Source of the DNA: Podospora bellae-mahoneyi
Lineage: Eukaryota; Ascomycota; Sordariomycetes; Sordariales; Podosporaceae
Assembly: GCF_035222275.1 (NCBI RefSeq)
Contig: NW_026946359.1
Location: 2,232,001 to 2,296,000 of the forward strand
Direction of reading: 5' to 3'
Length of the DNA: 64,000 nucleotides
In this document: positions 43,799-53,997 of the stretch, piece after piece
How the letters are laid out: each line of letters starts with the position of its first letter
Position numbering within the stretch: position 1 is the stretch's first letter
Position numbers and translations under genes: made by a program
The notes under the pieces: generated by a model
Databases searched by the model: none
The model's input: the letters and a program-made list of their open reading frames with translations, nothing else
Told to the model about the DNA's origin: nothing

Positions 43799-44696
43799 AT
43801 TTCTTTATGATACCAAATCACGACGAGGGGAAAAGGGAGAGATGTATGATACCACATGCCCATGATGGGAGGTTTGATAAGAAGGAAAGAACAGGAGGCC
43901 AATAGAGAGATGATAGAGAGGGACCAAAACGGAACCGGTACTCACCTGTAATAGACACAGGCCAGCGCGGGAGGCAATTCCGCTGTATTATGTCATTCTA
44001 GCGTTGTTTATGTTGTAGCATGTACAAGTAAAGAACTTGTTAACTGTGGTTCTTGATAGACGCGGGTGTCTCAGTGTGGTTGAGTTGAATTGAGTTTAGA
44101 AGAAAGGGGTTGCATACGTCACAGGGGTCCCGCGGCGCGGCTCACCATCAGATGGTCGACCACTCAGAAGCTGCCACTTACACGCCAACTTGACTTCGAT
44201 GCAGTCCATCTCTAACCCAGTTGGTTACTGTCTGCAACGGCCGGAATTCTACCCGACGCTACAGTCCTGGTTCACGAGAATGGTTCACTTTGGATCGTAC
44301 CCTGACCCATCTCTCCCCGCACTGCACCGCCGCCTCTTGCAGAAGCCGGGACGGACTGGTGCGCGAGGGGCCGATGCTAAACGACGTCTTTCTCCTCACG
44401 GAATGGTTGGGGTTGATCGGCAGACGTCAACCAGCCGCCCGGGCCCGGTGCGGAGAGCCGACGCCAGCCATGAGCTTAACCCGAGTTGGGATTGGTTGGG
44501 GTGGCACTTACACGCTGGCGGTTTACACGATAATCTTCTGGAATGTAGTTCATCTGATTGCAATCTTTTGACTCTTTCGATACTCACTCCTGTCTGAACT
44601 GATCTGGATGTTTATTTCACTTGATCAACTCGTTTCATCTTATCTCATCGCATTTCTTTGTTGAGTTGTTAGTCCCATCTGCTCTGATATCCCACC
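43799..44696. promoter_or_regulatory. Intergenic, acyl-CoA ligase promoter
   Basis: An 898-bp gap between co-oriented genes. Overlapping frames at 44190-44597 on both strands are not protein-like. The ~100 bp before the ATG at 44697 are T-rich and pyrimidine-rich. Confidence 0.4.
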
Positions 44697-46465
44697 ATGC
44701 CCTTCAAGTCAACCTACCCCTCTATCAATATCTCGGAGAATGTTGATCTGTGGGCCCTCCTTTTCAGCGATGATTCCCCTTACAAACGAGAGTTTCCCCC
44801 TACGAAGGAGATATTGACATGTCCTGTAACTGGGCAGTCATACACCTGGTCTGCTCTGCGGGATGCAGCACTGGCGTTTGGGAATGGGCTGGTTGAGAAG
44901 TGGCAGTGGAAGAAGGGGGATGTGTTGGCGTTCTATACCCCCAATTCTATCGACGTCTGCCCATCCCATCCCATACCATGACCCCCTATATACTAATAGG
45001 TATACAGACCCCCATAACAACCCTCGGCGCTCTCTACACCGGCGCCACCATCTCCCCCTCCAACCCCCTCTACACCCCACACGAGCTCGCCTTCCAGCTC
45101 ACCGACTCCAACGCCAAAGCCCTCATCACCCACCCCTCCTGTCTATCGACTGCAATCGAAGCCGTCAACAAATCTAACCTCCCCCTTGATCGGATCTTGC
45201 TTTTAGGACCGGAGAGATCCCACCCCCAATTCCAGCACTACACCTCCCTGTTTGTATCCCGTACCAATCCCCAACCCCTCGTCCCTATCTCCCCAAAAAC
45301 AGACCTCGCATTCCTGGTCTACTCCTCCGGCACGACTGGTCTACCCAAAGGCGTCCCAATAACCCACTTCAACACCCTCTCCAATCTATTACAAGCCTCC
45401 TCCACCGAGGGCAGGCAGTTCCCCTGGGAGACATCTGTTCAACTGGCTATCTTGCCATTCTTCCACATCTACGGCTTGACATGCTGCGTGCTGTTATCAA
45501 TCCTCTCTGGTTGGCGGCTGGTGATCCTCCCCCGGTTTGATATGCTCCAAGTGTTGAAGGCTATTGAGCGGTATAAAGTCAGCTTCATGTATGTCCCCCC
45601 ACCGGTGATCCTCGCCTTTTCGCAGCACCCCGACGTTGGGAAATATGATCTTTCCAGCTTGAGAGTCTTGCACTCGGGGGCTGCGCCGTTGGGGAGGGAG
45701 CTGATCAGAAAGGTTTGGGAGAGGGTGAAGGTGCCGGTGAAGCAGGGGTATGGGTTGAGTGAGACGAACGCGGTGGTTTGTTGCCAGGAGATTGGGGATT
45801 GGGAGAGGAGGATGGGGTCTGTGGGGAGGTTGATGCCGAATATGGAGGGGATGTTAGTTGGGGAGGATGGGAGGGAGGTGGCTGAGACGGGGGGGGAAGG
45901 GGAGTTATGGTTGAGGGGGCCGAATGTATTTGGGGGGTATTGGAAAAAGGAGGGACAGGAGGGGGTTTTTGGTGTGGATGATAGGGGTGGGAAGGGGTGG
46001 TTTAAGACGGGGGATGTGGTGAAGGTGGATGGAGAGGGGAATTTTTGGGTGGTGGAGAGGGTGAAGGAGTTGATCAAGTATAGTAAGTTGAGTATGCTGG
46101 TTTTGTATTGGTGACAAGGCTGACGATGAACAGATGGATATCCTGTCCCGCCGGCAGAGTTGGAAGGGATACTACTCACTCATCCCGATGTGCTGGATGC
46201 TTGCGTCATTGGTTTCGAAGACAAGAGCCTAGCTACAGAGGTGCCGAGAGCATATGTTGTTGTCAGGGAAGGGGTTGGTCGCATTCCAACCAAGAGTCAG
46301 GAACTGGTCGACCATGTAACAAAACAAGTCGCTCCCCACAAGAAGCTCCGAGGAGGCGTCCATTTCGTCGACCAGATCCCCAAGTCACCCAGTGGCAAGA
46401 TCCTCAGGCGGATCATGAGAGATCAGGCCAAAAAGGATGCCCGACGATCGGACTCAAAGCTGTGA
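44697..46465 (+). CDS. Peroxisomal 4-coumarate-CoA ligase-like acyl-CoA synthetase
   Basis: ANL-superfamily enzyme that activates a carboxylic acid via an acyl-adenylate and transfers it to CoA. Exons 44697-44954, 45008-46082 and 46134-46465 give 554 residues. The AMP-binding P-loop YSSGTTGLPKG lies near 190, motif GYGLSET near 340, the adenylate-binding GWFKTGDV near 425, the hinge after it, and the C-terminal catalytic Lys in PKSPSGKILRR. The chain ends in -SKL, a canonical PTS1 peroxisomal signal, pointing to fatty-acid or aromatic-acid side-chain activation in peroxisomes. Intron 1 uses the uncommon donor GTCTGC; intron 2 (GTAAGT) restores the KYNGYPVPPAELE hinge. Composition flips from C-rich to G-rich near 45500. 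Confidence 0.9.
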
Positions 46466-46543
46466 TCTCTTCACAGAATCTAATATACACAAATATTTAT
46501 ACAAATCGTTCCCTCATATTTACATTCCTCACATCATGTCTCC

Positions 46544-47506
46544 CTAGCCCATCCTCTCCGCCTCCTCCAACAACTTCTCCACACTAAACCTCTCATCCCC
46601 CCTCCCAAACCACTCCAGCAACCTCCTCCTCTCCTCCGCCCTCTCCATCCCCGCCTGGCCGCCCGCCCCATCCCAACCCCCATAAAACCTCTGCAAGCAC
46701 ATCACCAAAAACTGCGCATCCTGCACTTTAACCCCCCTATCCTCCATGACCGTCCCCTGCATCAACACCACCCCCTTATCCTTTGCCAAATCCTTATAGT
46801 GCGTCACGGTGGTATGCGGCGAGGCAAACTCCCCCCTGGCTTTGTATTCAGCTAGTTGGGTGAACAACACAGTCGAAGAATTGGTCGCGGGATCCCAAGT
46901 CCATTGCACAAAGTGGATTTCTGCGCCTTGGTCAGGGTGCGGTACGGGGAGGACAAAGTGAGGGTTTTGGCGCGCGGTGGCTTCGAGCTGGGAGTAAGTC
47001 CCTGAAGGGATCACCGCGCAGAGGGAGTTTGGTTTGGAGGCGTGGTGAAAGCGCCAGATGGCGGTGAGTTCTTTTACTGGGAGGGAGGAGACTTTGGGGA
47101 GGTCGAGGACGGAGGAGAGGGGTTTTATGCCGGAGGAGTCGAGTTTTTTAGAGGGGGTTCGCGGTGGTGGGGGTGGTGGTGATTGTGCAGGTGAGTTTGG
47201 TTGTGATGATGGGGATTGTGGTGATGGTGGGGGCGTTGGGGGTACGACAACGTCGGCTTCTTTGCGGAGTTTTTGGATCTTCTCGGCGTAGGCGGCTTTG
47301 AGGGAGTCGATTGTCTCGTGGCCTTCTTCTTGGGCCTTGCGGGCGAGCTTTTCGCGGTATTTTTCGAGGGTGTTGAGGGGTTGTTGGGTTGTGGCTAGGA
47401 GGCGGATGTCGTGGACTTGGGCCCAGCGGCGCTGGTGGGAGGCGCGAAGGGTTCGGGCCGCGCTGGAGAGGAGGTGACGGAGCATGGGGGGGCGGAGGGA
47501 CGCCAT
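46544..47506 (-). CDS. atp11: F1-ATP synthase assembly factor Atp11
   Basis: Mitochondrial chaperone that binds free F1 beta subunits during ATP synthase assembly. A single exon encodes 320 residues. A mitochondrial presequence is evident (Arg/Ser/Ala-rich 1-32, RHLLSSAARTLRASHQRRW). A coiled-coil segment follows (KYREKLARKAQEEGHE), then a Pro/Ser linker at ~90-120. The ATP11 domain covers ~135-300, with TAIWRFHHASKP near its start, FVQWTWDPATNSSTVLFTQL and HYKDLAKDKGVVLMQG. The end is a short helix (SVEKLLEEAER). Its stop lies 78 bp from the convergent acyl-CoA ligase. The coding strand is C-rich up to about 46900 and G-rich beyond. Confidence 0.9.
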   Translation of the reverse strand: MASLRPPMLRHLLSSAARTLRASHQRRWAQVHDIRLLATTQQPLNTLEKYREKLARKAQEEGHETIDSLKAAYAEKIQKLRKEADVVVPPTPPPSPQSPSSQPNSPAQSPPPPPPRTPSKKLDSSGIKPLSSVLDLPKVSSLPVKELTAIWRFHHASKPNSLCAVIPSGTYSQLEATARQNPHFVLPVPHPDQGAEIHFVQWTWDPATNSSTVLFTQLAEYKARGEFASPHTTVTHYKDLAKDKGVVLMQGTVMEDRGVKVQDAQFLVMCLQRFYGGWDGAGGQAGMERAEERRRLLEWFGRGDERFSVEKLLEEAERMG

Positions 47507-48791
47507 GGTGGGTGTTGTGGTTGGTGGTGGTGTTTACTGTGAGGGACGACGGCGAGGTTCAAAAAATGTTTAATTGACGTCAGGGTCTATCTTGGCGGGG
47601 ATTAGTAGATAACCCTAACCCTGATTTTGGCACGGTTGTGATGTTCAATGTCAAGAGAATCACATCTTTCTTGCTCTTTATTTCCCGTCACTCACTTTCA
47701 TCCTTCTCCCATTCTCACGATTCATGAATCCTAGTTTGTTGTAGATTCACGGCGTCATGTTTGTCAACATTGTGAACTCAGACGTGGAATTGTTTACATA
47801 ATACCAAGGCCGAATGTCAGAGGCTCTGAAACACAGGGCTGGTGGATCTTGACTTTCGACACCAGGTTTCACCAGGTCGCAGTCGACAGGCATCCCCAAC
47901 CGAGCGCCAGTCCCAAGCTTCGTGTCAACCTTCGTCTGATGTTTCGAGAACCGCCGGGATGGGAACAATAGCCGGAGATTTCAACGGTAATGGTACTCTC
48001 TTGCGAGATGATCGCTCGGTTGAGCAACAGATCGCTGTCTCTCCCATTGATATTTTGGCTTGCAGTTAGAGGTTTGGCAACAGGCGGAGTTGGTTCATGC
48101 TAAAGAACCTCACATGCTTCACCATGGCGAGCATGGAGATCTTTACAACTGGTGACAGGTTCAACATTGAACAAACTGGGCTTGGACTCAGTGCAATCAC
48201 CACCATCCAGTGATGCCTTCAACTGAGCTTAGCGTCGTCCCGACACATGGGATGGCGTTGGGGAAAGGGGTAGGGGCTGAGGCAGATCAGATGCGACACT
48301 GTTCAAAACAACGCTTGGCTATGACTTCCCGACTGGGCAATGGAGATCTTCTGGTGGTTCGTTGTGGGATTCTCATAGACTCCGAAAACCCGATCACGTT
48401 AACATGGGAATAACCCCATGTTTTGAGCTGGCGCCAACTTCGACCCCTGCCTTGATGATACGAGGCTGTTTTCCATTTGAGTGGAATCGTTCGTTACTAG
48501 GATGATGAGGTATGGTACTCTACACCACTTTCAATGACACACTGGCTTGGAAAGGGGTTTTGAGTCTTCAAGTAGTTCGCTATATAAGACCAAGTGGTCA
48601 GCCAGCAAAGATCAATATTCTTTTTCTCCCTTCAGCAGCGACAACAACTTTCTTCTCGTCTCTGTTCATTACCTTTTTCACTTCTTACACAGCTGTGCTG
48701 TCTTAACACCAACTTTACGCATTCATTCCATTTTATTTATAGCCAGCTACTCTCCCAACACTCCCTCTTCAAAATTACCGAATTCGTCAAC
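47507..48791. promoter_or_regulatory. Divergent promoter, Atp11 / secreted protein
   Basis: 1.29 kb between start codons pointing apart. AACCCTAACCCT, a telomere-like dimer (telobox), sits at 47611-47622, ~105 bp upstream of the Atp11 ATG. A TATATAAG box lies at 48581-48588, 204 bp before the secreted-protein ATG, followed by a CT-rich leader. No gene is seen between. Confidence 0.5.
48581..48588 (+). promoter_or_regulatory. TATA box of the small secreted protein gene
   Basis: TATATAAG, 204 bp upstream of the ATG at 48792, with a pyrimidine-rich leader after it. It is the clearest TATA element in the window and fits an inducible secreted-protein gene. Confidence 0.6.
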
Positions 48792-49385
48792 ATGTTCTTC
48801 AAGGCCACCTTCCTTTTCTCCCTCCTCGCCACCTCTTTGGCTCTCCCCACTGGTACCGCTAGCCGCAACGTCGAGAAGAGAGGTATTCTTCAGGTCCAGA
48901 ACTACTCTCAGTTCCAAGTCTCCGGCGGTGTCGCTGGCAATGCCCTCGCCGAGGTCAATGCCAAGTTTCCCGTAAGTTTACCTATGTTTAGTGCTCAAAT
49001 TCCTCGTCATATACTAACTATTCATTAGATCAATCTGAATAATCCCGGCTCCGTCGACGCCGAGGATCTCGCCATCCTCAAGGCTGCTCGCAAGACGGCC
49101 GAAAACGCCGAGACCAAGGCCGGTGGCTTCAACGAGGCCATCGAGGCGGCGGGCGGTGAGAAGACCACTACCGGCAGGGCTCTCCAGAACGGCAAGATCA
49201 AGAACAAGGTTCTGAAGCTGCAGCTCCAGGTTATGATTGCTCAGATTGAGGCTGCTCAGGGCAAGGACACTGCTGTGAAGCTTGCTGATGTCACCAAGAA
49301 GTTGAACAAGAATGTTGAGACTGATCAGAAGAACGCTGGCCAGCTGAGCACTACTGTTAACTTTCAGGGTACTAGCCAGCCTTAA
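48792..49385 (+). CDS. Kex2-processed small secreted protein
   Basis: Fungal small secreted protein of unknown role. Exons 48792-48971 and 49029-49385 (57-nt intron, GTAAGT, phase 0) give 178 residues. A signal peptide (FFKATFLFSLLATSLALP) is followed by a short propeptide ending in a dibasic EKR site at ~30, typical of Kex2 cleavage. The mature part has no cysteine. It contains YSQFQVSGGVAGNALAEV near 42-59, then an Ala/Lys-rich helical region (KVLKLQLQVMIAQIEAAQG) and a Thr/Gln-rich end. I recall similar unnamed small secreted proteins in Sordariomycetes but cannot name a function. The third codon position is C-rich, suggesting strong expression. Confidence 0.8.
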
Positions 49386-49861
49386 GGGGTTGTTCCAGTG
49401 GTTGTATATAATTTGAAATGATGCACATATTCTTTTTATCTCCCTGTCAAATCTGGGCACAGACAGCTGCACCTTCTTACTTCTGTTGTTGAAGGTTATA
49501 GGTCAGCCAAGATAGGTAGGTACGTGCTGAGGCGCAACCCATGAATTAAATGATGCAGTGATAGAAGGCCATACATCCATGTTACATCATCCTCTTCTCT
49601 TGGCAGTGTTATGTTCACGAGCGCACGTTACTAGACGGGTAAGGTCAAGCCACATACCTTTTTGCGAGGCATGCGAAATCCCCCAAACCTCTGTCCATGC
49701 TGTGTTAGCCGCCGAGAAACACCACAAGGCTCTCACTCGCAGCAGCTGATTGGTGAGCAAGGTAAGGAATTCTATTGTCGATTCCAGACCGCTAGCATCT
49801 GCGAAATCATCGTATTATCCTGGGCGCTTCCGAAATACCTTCCTTCAACAATAAGACTAAT
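49386..49861. other. Intergenic before the NACHT-ankyrin pseudogene
   Basis: A 476-bp gap. No gene, repeat or clear promoter motif is seen. Confidence 0.4.
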
Positions 49862-52800
49862 ATGTCTCTCGTGCGAGCGGGGATTGCATTATCGAAGGCG
49901 GAAGAGAGATTGAGAGATGCTGTCGCGCAATATGAGAAAGACCTCAACCTCGACCAGCAGAAGACCTTGCTTGCCTACAGGCTTCGAGCACACAAATCCC
50001 CCCCAGATGTTAGCGACGTCATGCGAATTACGGCGGAGATTGACCGCGTGTCCAAAACCAAAGTGTTTCGTGGCCGTTGTTTCGGCCCCCGGTTCACCAA
50101 CATTTTACAAGCCGTTCAACAATTTGCAGCACTCGGAGATGTTATTGTTGGAGGCTTTCAGAATCTTATTGCTTGTGGAGTATGGTCACTGGTACAATTC
50201 AACTTGCTTGTAGGAACTTTGTATGGTGCTCTTTTCAGAATGATGACTGACTACTAACTCAGCTGACGGCGAATTCCTCTGCGTGTGTCGAGAGGCTCTC
50301 CAAGTTATTGATGGATGCTGGCCGTGCTGCGCCACGTTATCAAGAGATGGCTTTGCTCTACCCGCGATCCCGGTCGCTCCGGTCAAACATGTGTGAATAC
50401 TTTACCGTTGTCGTCAGTCTGTGTCACCAACTTGTGATGTTCACGAAACAATCTATCTTTCAACAGTTGAAAGCCTTCTTGAGTGACCAAGAGATGACTT
50501 CGTTTCGAAACCAGCTTGACCACTGGGCTGTCTCAGTTAAAGCGGAAGTCTGGCTCGTCACGAATAAAAGCATCGAAGAGCAAGGATTGAGTTTGAAGGC
50601 CATCATGAGCTCAGGAAAGACTCGTCGAGCAGAGAAAGCAAAGTTCAAAGTCCTCAACTATTGTTCGACTTATGATTATCAGTCCACTTGGAAAGAGCTA
50701 CGAAAAGCGGGCAACACAAGTCTTCTTCAAGGCAGCGCGGAGTATCACAGCTGGAAAACCGCACGACAGTCTGCAACCCTAATATGCCAGGGAAAACTAG
50801 GATCTGGAAAGTCAGTTCTGCTGGCCAATATGGATGCAGATCTAGGCCTACACGTTGGCAGTGCGAAGTGTTCTATCGTCTATTTCTTCTGGCGACACAA
50901 TATAGACGAAAGCTTGAAAACTCAAACGATTATCGGATCAATCGTTCGACAGCTTCTGACCCGTGTCGCCGACTTTACCGAGATTGAGCGCCAGAGAGTT
51001 GAAGATTACTGGCCAAGATCGAGTTCAGCCGTTGACGAGGGATATCGAATGCTTCAGGACTGTCTCCCGGCAGGCTTGGAAGCCTTTATAATCCTCGACG
51101 GTTTGGACGAATGCACCGAGAAAGAGAAGGCCACTGTCTACGACCAACTACAGACACTTCAGAAGAGATTTACTTTGCGTATATGCCTTTCAGATAGGCT
51201 GGAGCTGGACACTTTCTTTCCAGCACGCGCAGCCCAGCTTTGAATCTGCACCGACTCTCCGTTCGCAACAATGCTGCTGATATCGCCAACTTCATAGATG
51301 ACGAGTTGGAAAGGCTCATCAAGTCGAGCAGGCTGAGGTTAACAGATTCCACCCTAGTACTAGAGATTGCCGATGCTCTCTTGGAAGGCGCACAGGGGAT
51401 GTTTCTTTGGGTGGCACTCCAGATCTCAGCTTTATGCCAACAAGAGAATCAGACAGATGCCGACATCCGTCGCGGCTTTGAAAAATCTACCCAAGGACCT
51501 CAACGAGACATTCTCGCGAATCCTTAGAAACGCAACGGAAAACAGCAAGGGTTATCAAAACCAGGTGCTCAAAGTTTTAACAACGGTATACCGACCTTTG
51601 ACGGCAGAGGAGCTTCGAGATGCTCTAAGTTTTGTACCTGGAAACCGCGTTTGGAATTCGGAAGAGCTCATCAGCGATATCTATGCCGTACTAGCAAGTT
51701 GTGGGAGTCTCGTTATGGTCGATGAAGATCGCTAACGATACGTATTGTCCACCAAAGTGTCGTTCAGTTTTTGTTTGGCGAATACAAAGGTGCAGCACGA
51801 CCAATCATTACACGAGAAGGGGCGGAAACAGCAGTGGGCGAGATTGTTATAACATATCTTTCTTATGATGTGTTCGAGAGTTCTATCTCGGTCAGGGTTG
51901 CACCCCAGATACCAGCCGCACCAGCAAATATCATCCGGACAATGGAAATTCCACTCAAAGTCCGTGATACTGCAGTAAAATTGCTGTAGCTACGAAAACA
52001 GCCTGGATTTGATATGGGCCAAGTCCTTTTCGCCACTAGTCAACAGTCATCAACATATGTAGAAAAATGGCCATTCTACGGCTATGCGAAAGAAAACTGG
52101 GAACGCCACTCAAGAGACATTGAAACAAACAACTTGGAAATGATGCGACTCTTGATCTCGGTTGCGCATAAGCAAGTAATTCTCGAGGAGAACGACACGT
52201 TGGTACGATGGGCCATAAGACACAAGCACAATCCCGTCGCCCAGACCGCCACCGATGAAAGGAAATTCACCGAGTCCCTCATGCAATCTATTGTCCACGG
52301 AGACAGCGATTCTGCGATGAAACTTTGTTGGCGAAATTCCATGGCGTTATGAAGAATTCAACTATCAACTCTGGGCGATTGCTGCAAAACGACCTTTTTT
52401 TTTGCAGCGGGCAACTCTTGAATAACATGCTCCGTCAAGCAGCTATTTTGGAAAATTTCAAGGGTCCCGAAGTTCTTGGTCGACTGCTCAAGACTGGTAT
52501 ACGGCTAGACAATATTGCCCTTCTACGCTTGCTTGAGGAACACAAATATGACCTTCTCAGTCTCATTCTTAAAGAAAACATAGATGTTGAATGCCGCAGC
52601 GTCGAGGGGGGCCAGACGCTTCTCTATTTTGCCTCATGCGGTCTTAGCCATGGGATTGTTCAGATGCTTTTGCAGGCTGGCGCAAATGTCAACTCGGTCG
52701 AGGCCATACACGGAGAGACGCCGTTGGTCGGAGCCACGAGGCACCAGAGATTGTCAACTGTCGAACTTCTTGCGACTCACGGAGCCGAGTGAGATGTAAG

Positions 52801-53626
52801 GGATAGACACGGAGATACGGCTCTGACGAAAGCGGCCGCACTATGGGACAGTGATATCGTCGAAGTCCTTTTGAGGCAGGGGGCAGATCCGAACGTCAAA
52901 CACCCCTGGGGCATGACAGCGTTAAATCCTGCACTATCTAAAGGCCGACCCGAAGAAAATTCGAAACTGGCCGCATGTGTGGATGCCCTAATTATTGGGG
53001 GGGGTGATATACATCACGATTTGGTAGATGGGATTACATGCTTGGCATTCGCCCGTAAACTGGGGTATGAGAAGACCGTTGAAGTTTTGCTGGAAGCGAA
53101 ACGTACACTACAGATCAAGGGATACATGCTTCTACATTATGCTGCTAAAGGCGGTCATGCGAAGACTGTTGAACATATTCTGGTCACAGGGGCTGACCCA
53201 AATATACGCGCAAAATCCGGCAAAACGGCCTTCATTTATGCCGTTGAAGCTGACAACGAAAGCGTTATCGACGTCCTTGTCGCTCATGGGGCCGATCCAA
53301 GTATACCTAAAAACTGTGGCGAGACGGCCTTGATGATCGCTGCTCGAGCTGGCAATGCAAGTGTTTGCAACGTCTTGTCACTAAGGAAGGCAGCCCAGCC
53401 AATCCCGCATTCAAGTTCCAGTCACAGCTGTCATTGGAAGTTGCACAGTCCCCTCTCCCTGAGATGGCTCACCCGATCGAGCGGGGCGCGATGGTCAAGC
53501 CTTTGTTTTTCAAGGCATCCGATGCAACCGACAAGCATGCTACTCGGTTTCCACCTTATATTCTTGTATGCAATCAGGATGATGAAATTGTTGAGGTTGT
53601 TTCCCCTCACAAAACCTGATCTATGA
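49862..53626 (+). pseudogene. Decayed NACHT-ankyrin (NLR-like STAND) gene
   Basis: Remnant of a fungal STAND receptor of the NACHT-ankyrin kind. The family is linked to non-self recognition and regulated cell death in filamentous fungi. The 5' part is well kept: exon 49862-50209, a 52-nt intron (GTAGGA donor, CTAACTCAG end), then a frame to 51243. It covers an N-terminal helical region, a Walker A (GKLGSGKSVL, near 50800) and a Walker B-like ILDGLDEC near 51100. A helical region follows and, from ~52570, about six ankyrin units (for example LLHYAAKGGHAKTVEHIL, GADPNIRAKSGKTAF). At least two in-frame stops and three changes of frame interrupt it after the NACHT core, and I found no introns that explain them. 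It looks like a fairly recent pseudogene. Confidence 0.8.
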
Positions 53627-53997
53627 GATTAGGTGCTTGATCCTCGAAGACGAATCATATGAAGGCTACCTCTAGGTGTGTGGGTAAGGTAGTTTCTAAG
53701 AATTGATGACTTTCCGCCATTAAGGATTGTTCTCTGGAATATTCTTTTCTGAACAAAGGTTTCGGGATGGAAAAATGAGCAGAAGAACGGAAAGGCATGA
53801 CTTCACTACCTTAAGCAAGCTTCAACTTCACCACCAACTTGTCGAGTTGAGTGAGAGAATAACTTCATCGGCCATACTCAGTCAACCTGTTTACCTACTT
53901 AAGCTCGAAGCTACCGAATCCAAACCACACATTTTAGAAGCGACATTTCTCCTGGCCCCTTTGTACGCAGGTACCTGATCTGCTGTCTTGAAAGCAC
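53627..53997. other. Intergenic, 3' of pseudogene and MFS gene
   Basis: A 371-bp gap between the end of the ankyrin remnant and the MFS stop codon. No gene or repeat is seen. Confidence 0.4.

Noticed and set aside
44190-44597. Overlapping frames between the peroxidase and acyl-CoA ligase
   Set aside because: Frames on both strands shadow each other; no codon bias or domain.
50210-53626. Idea that introns explain the interruptions in the NACHT-ankyrin gene
   Set aside because: Only the first interruption (50210-50261) has good splice signals; the later ones do not and the gene is better read as decayed.
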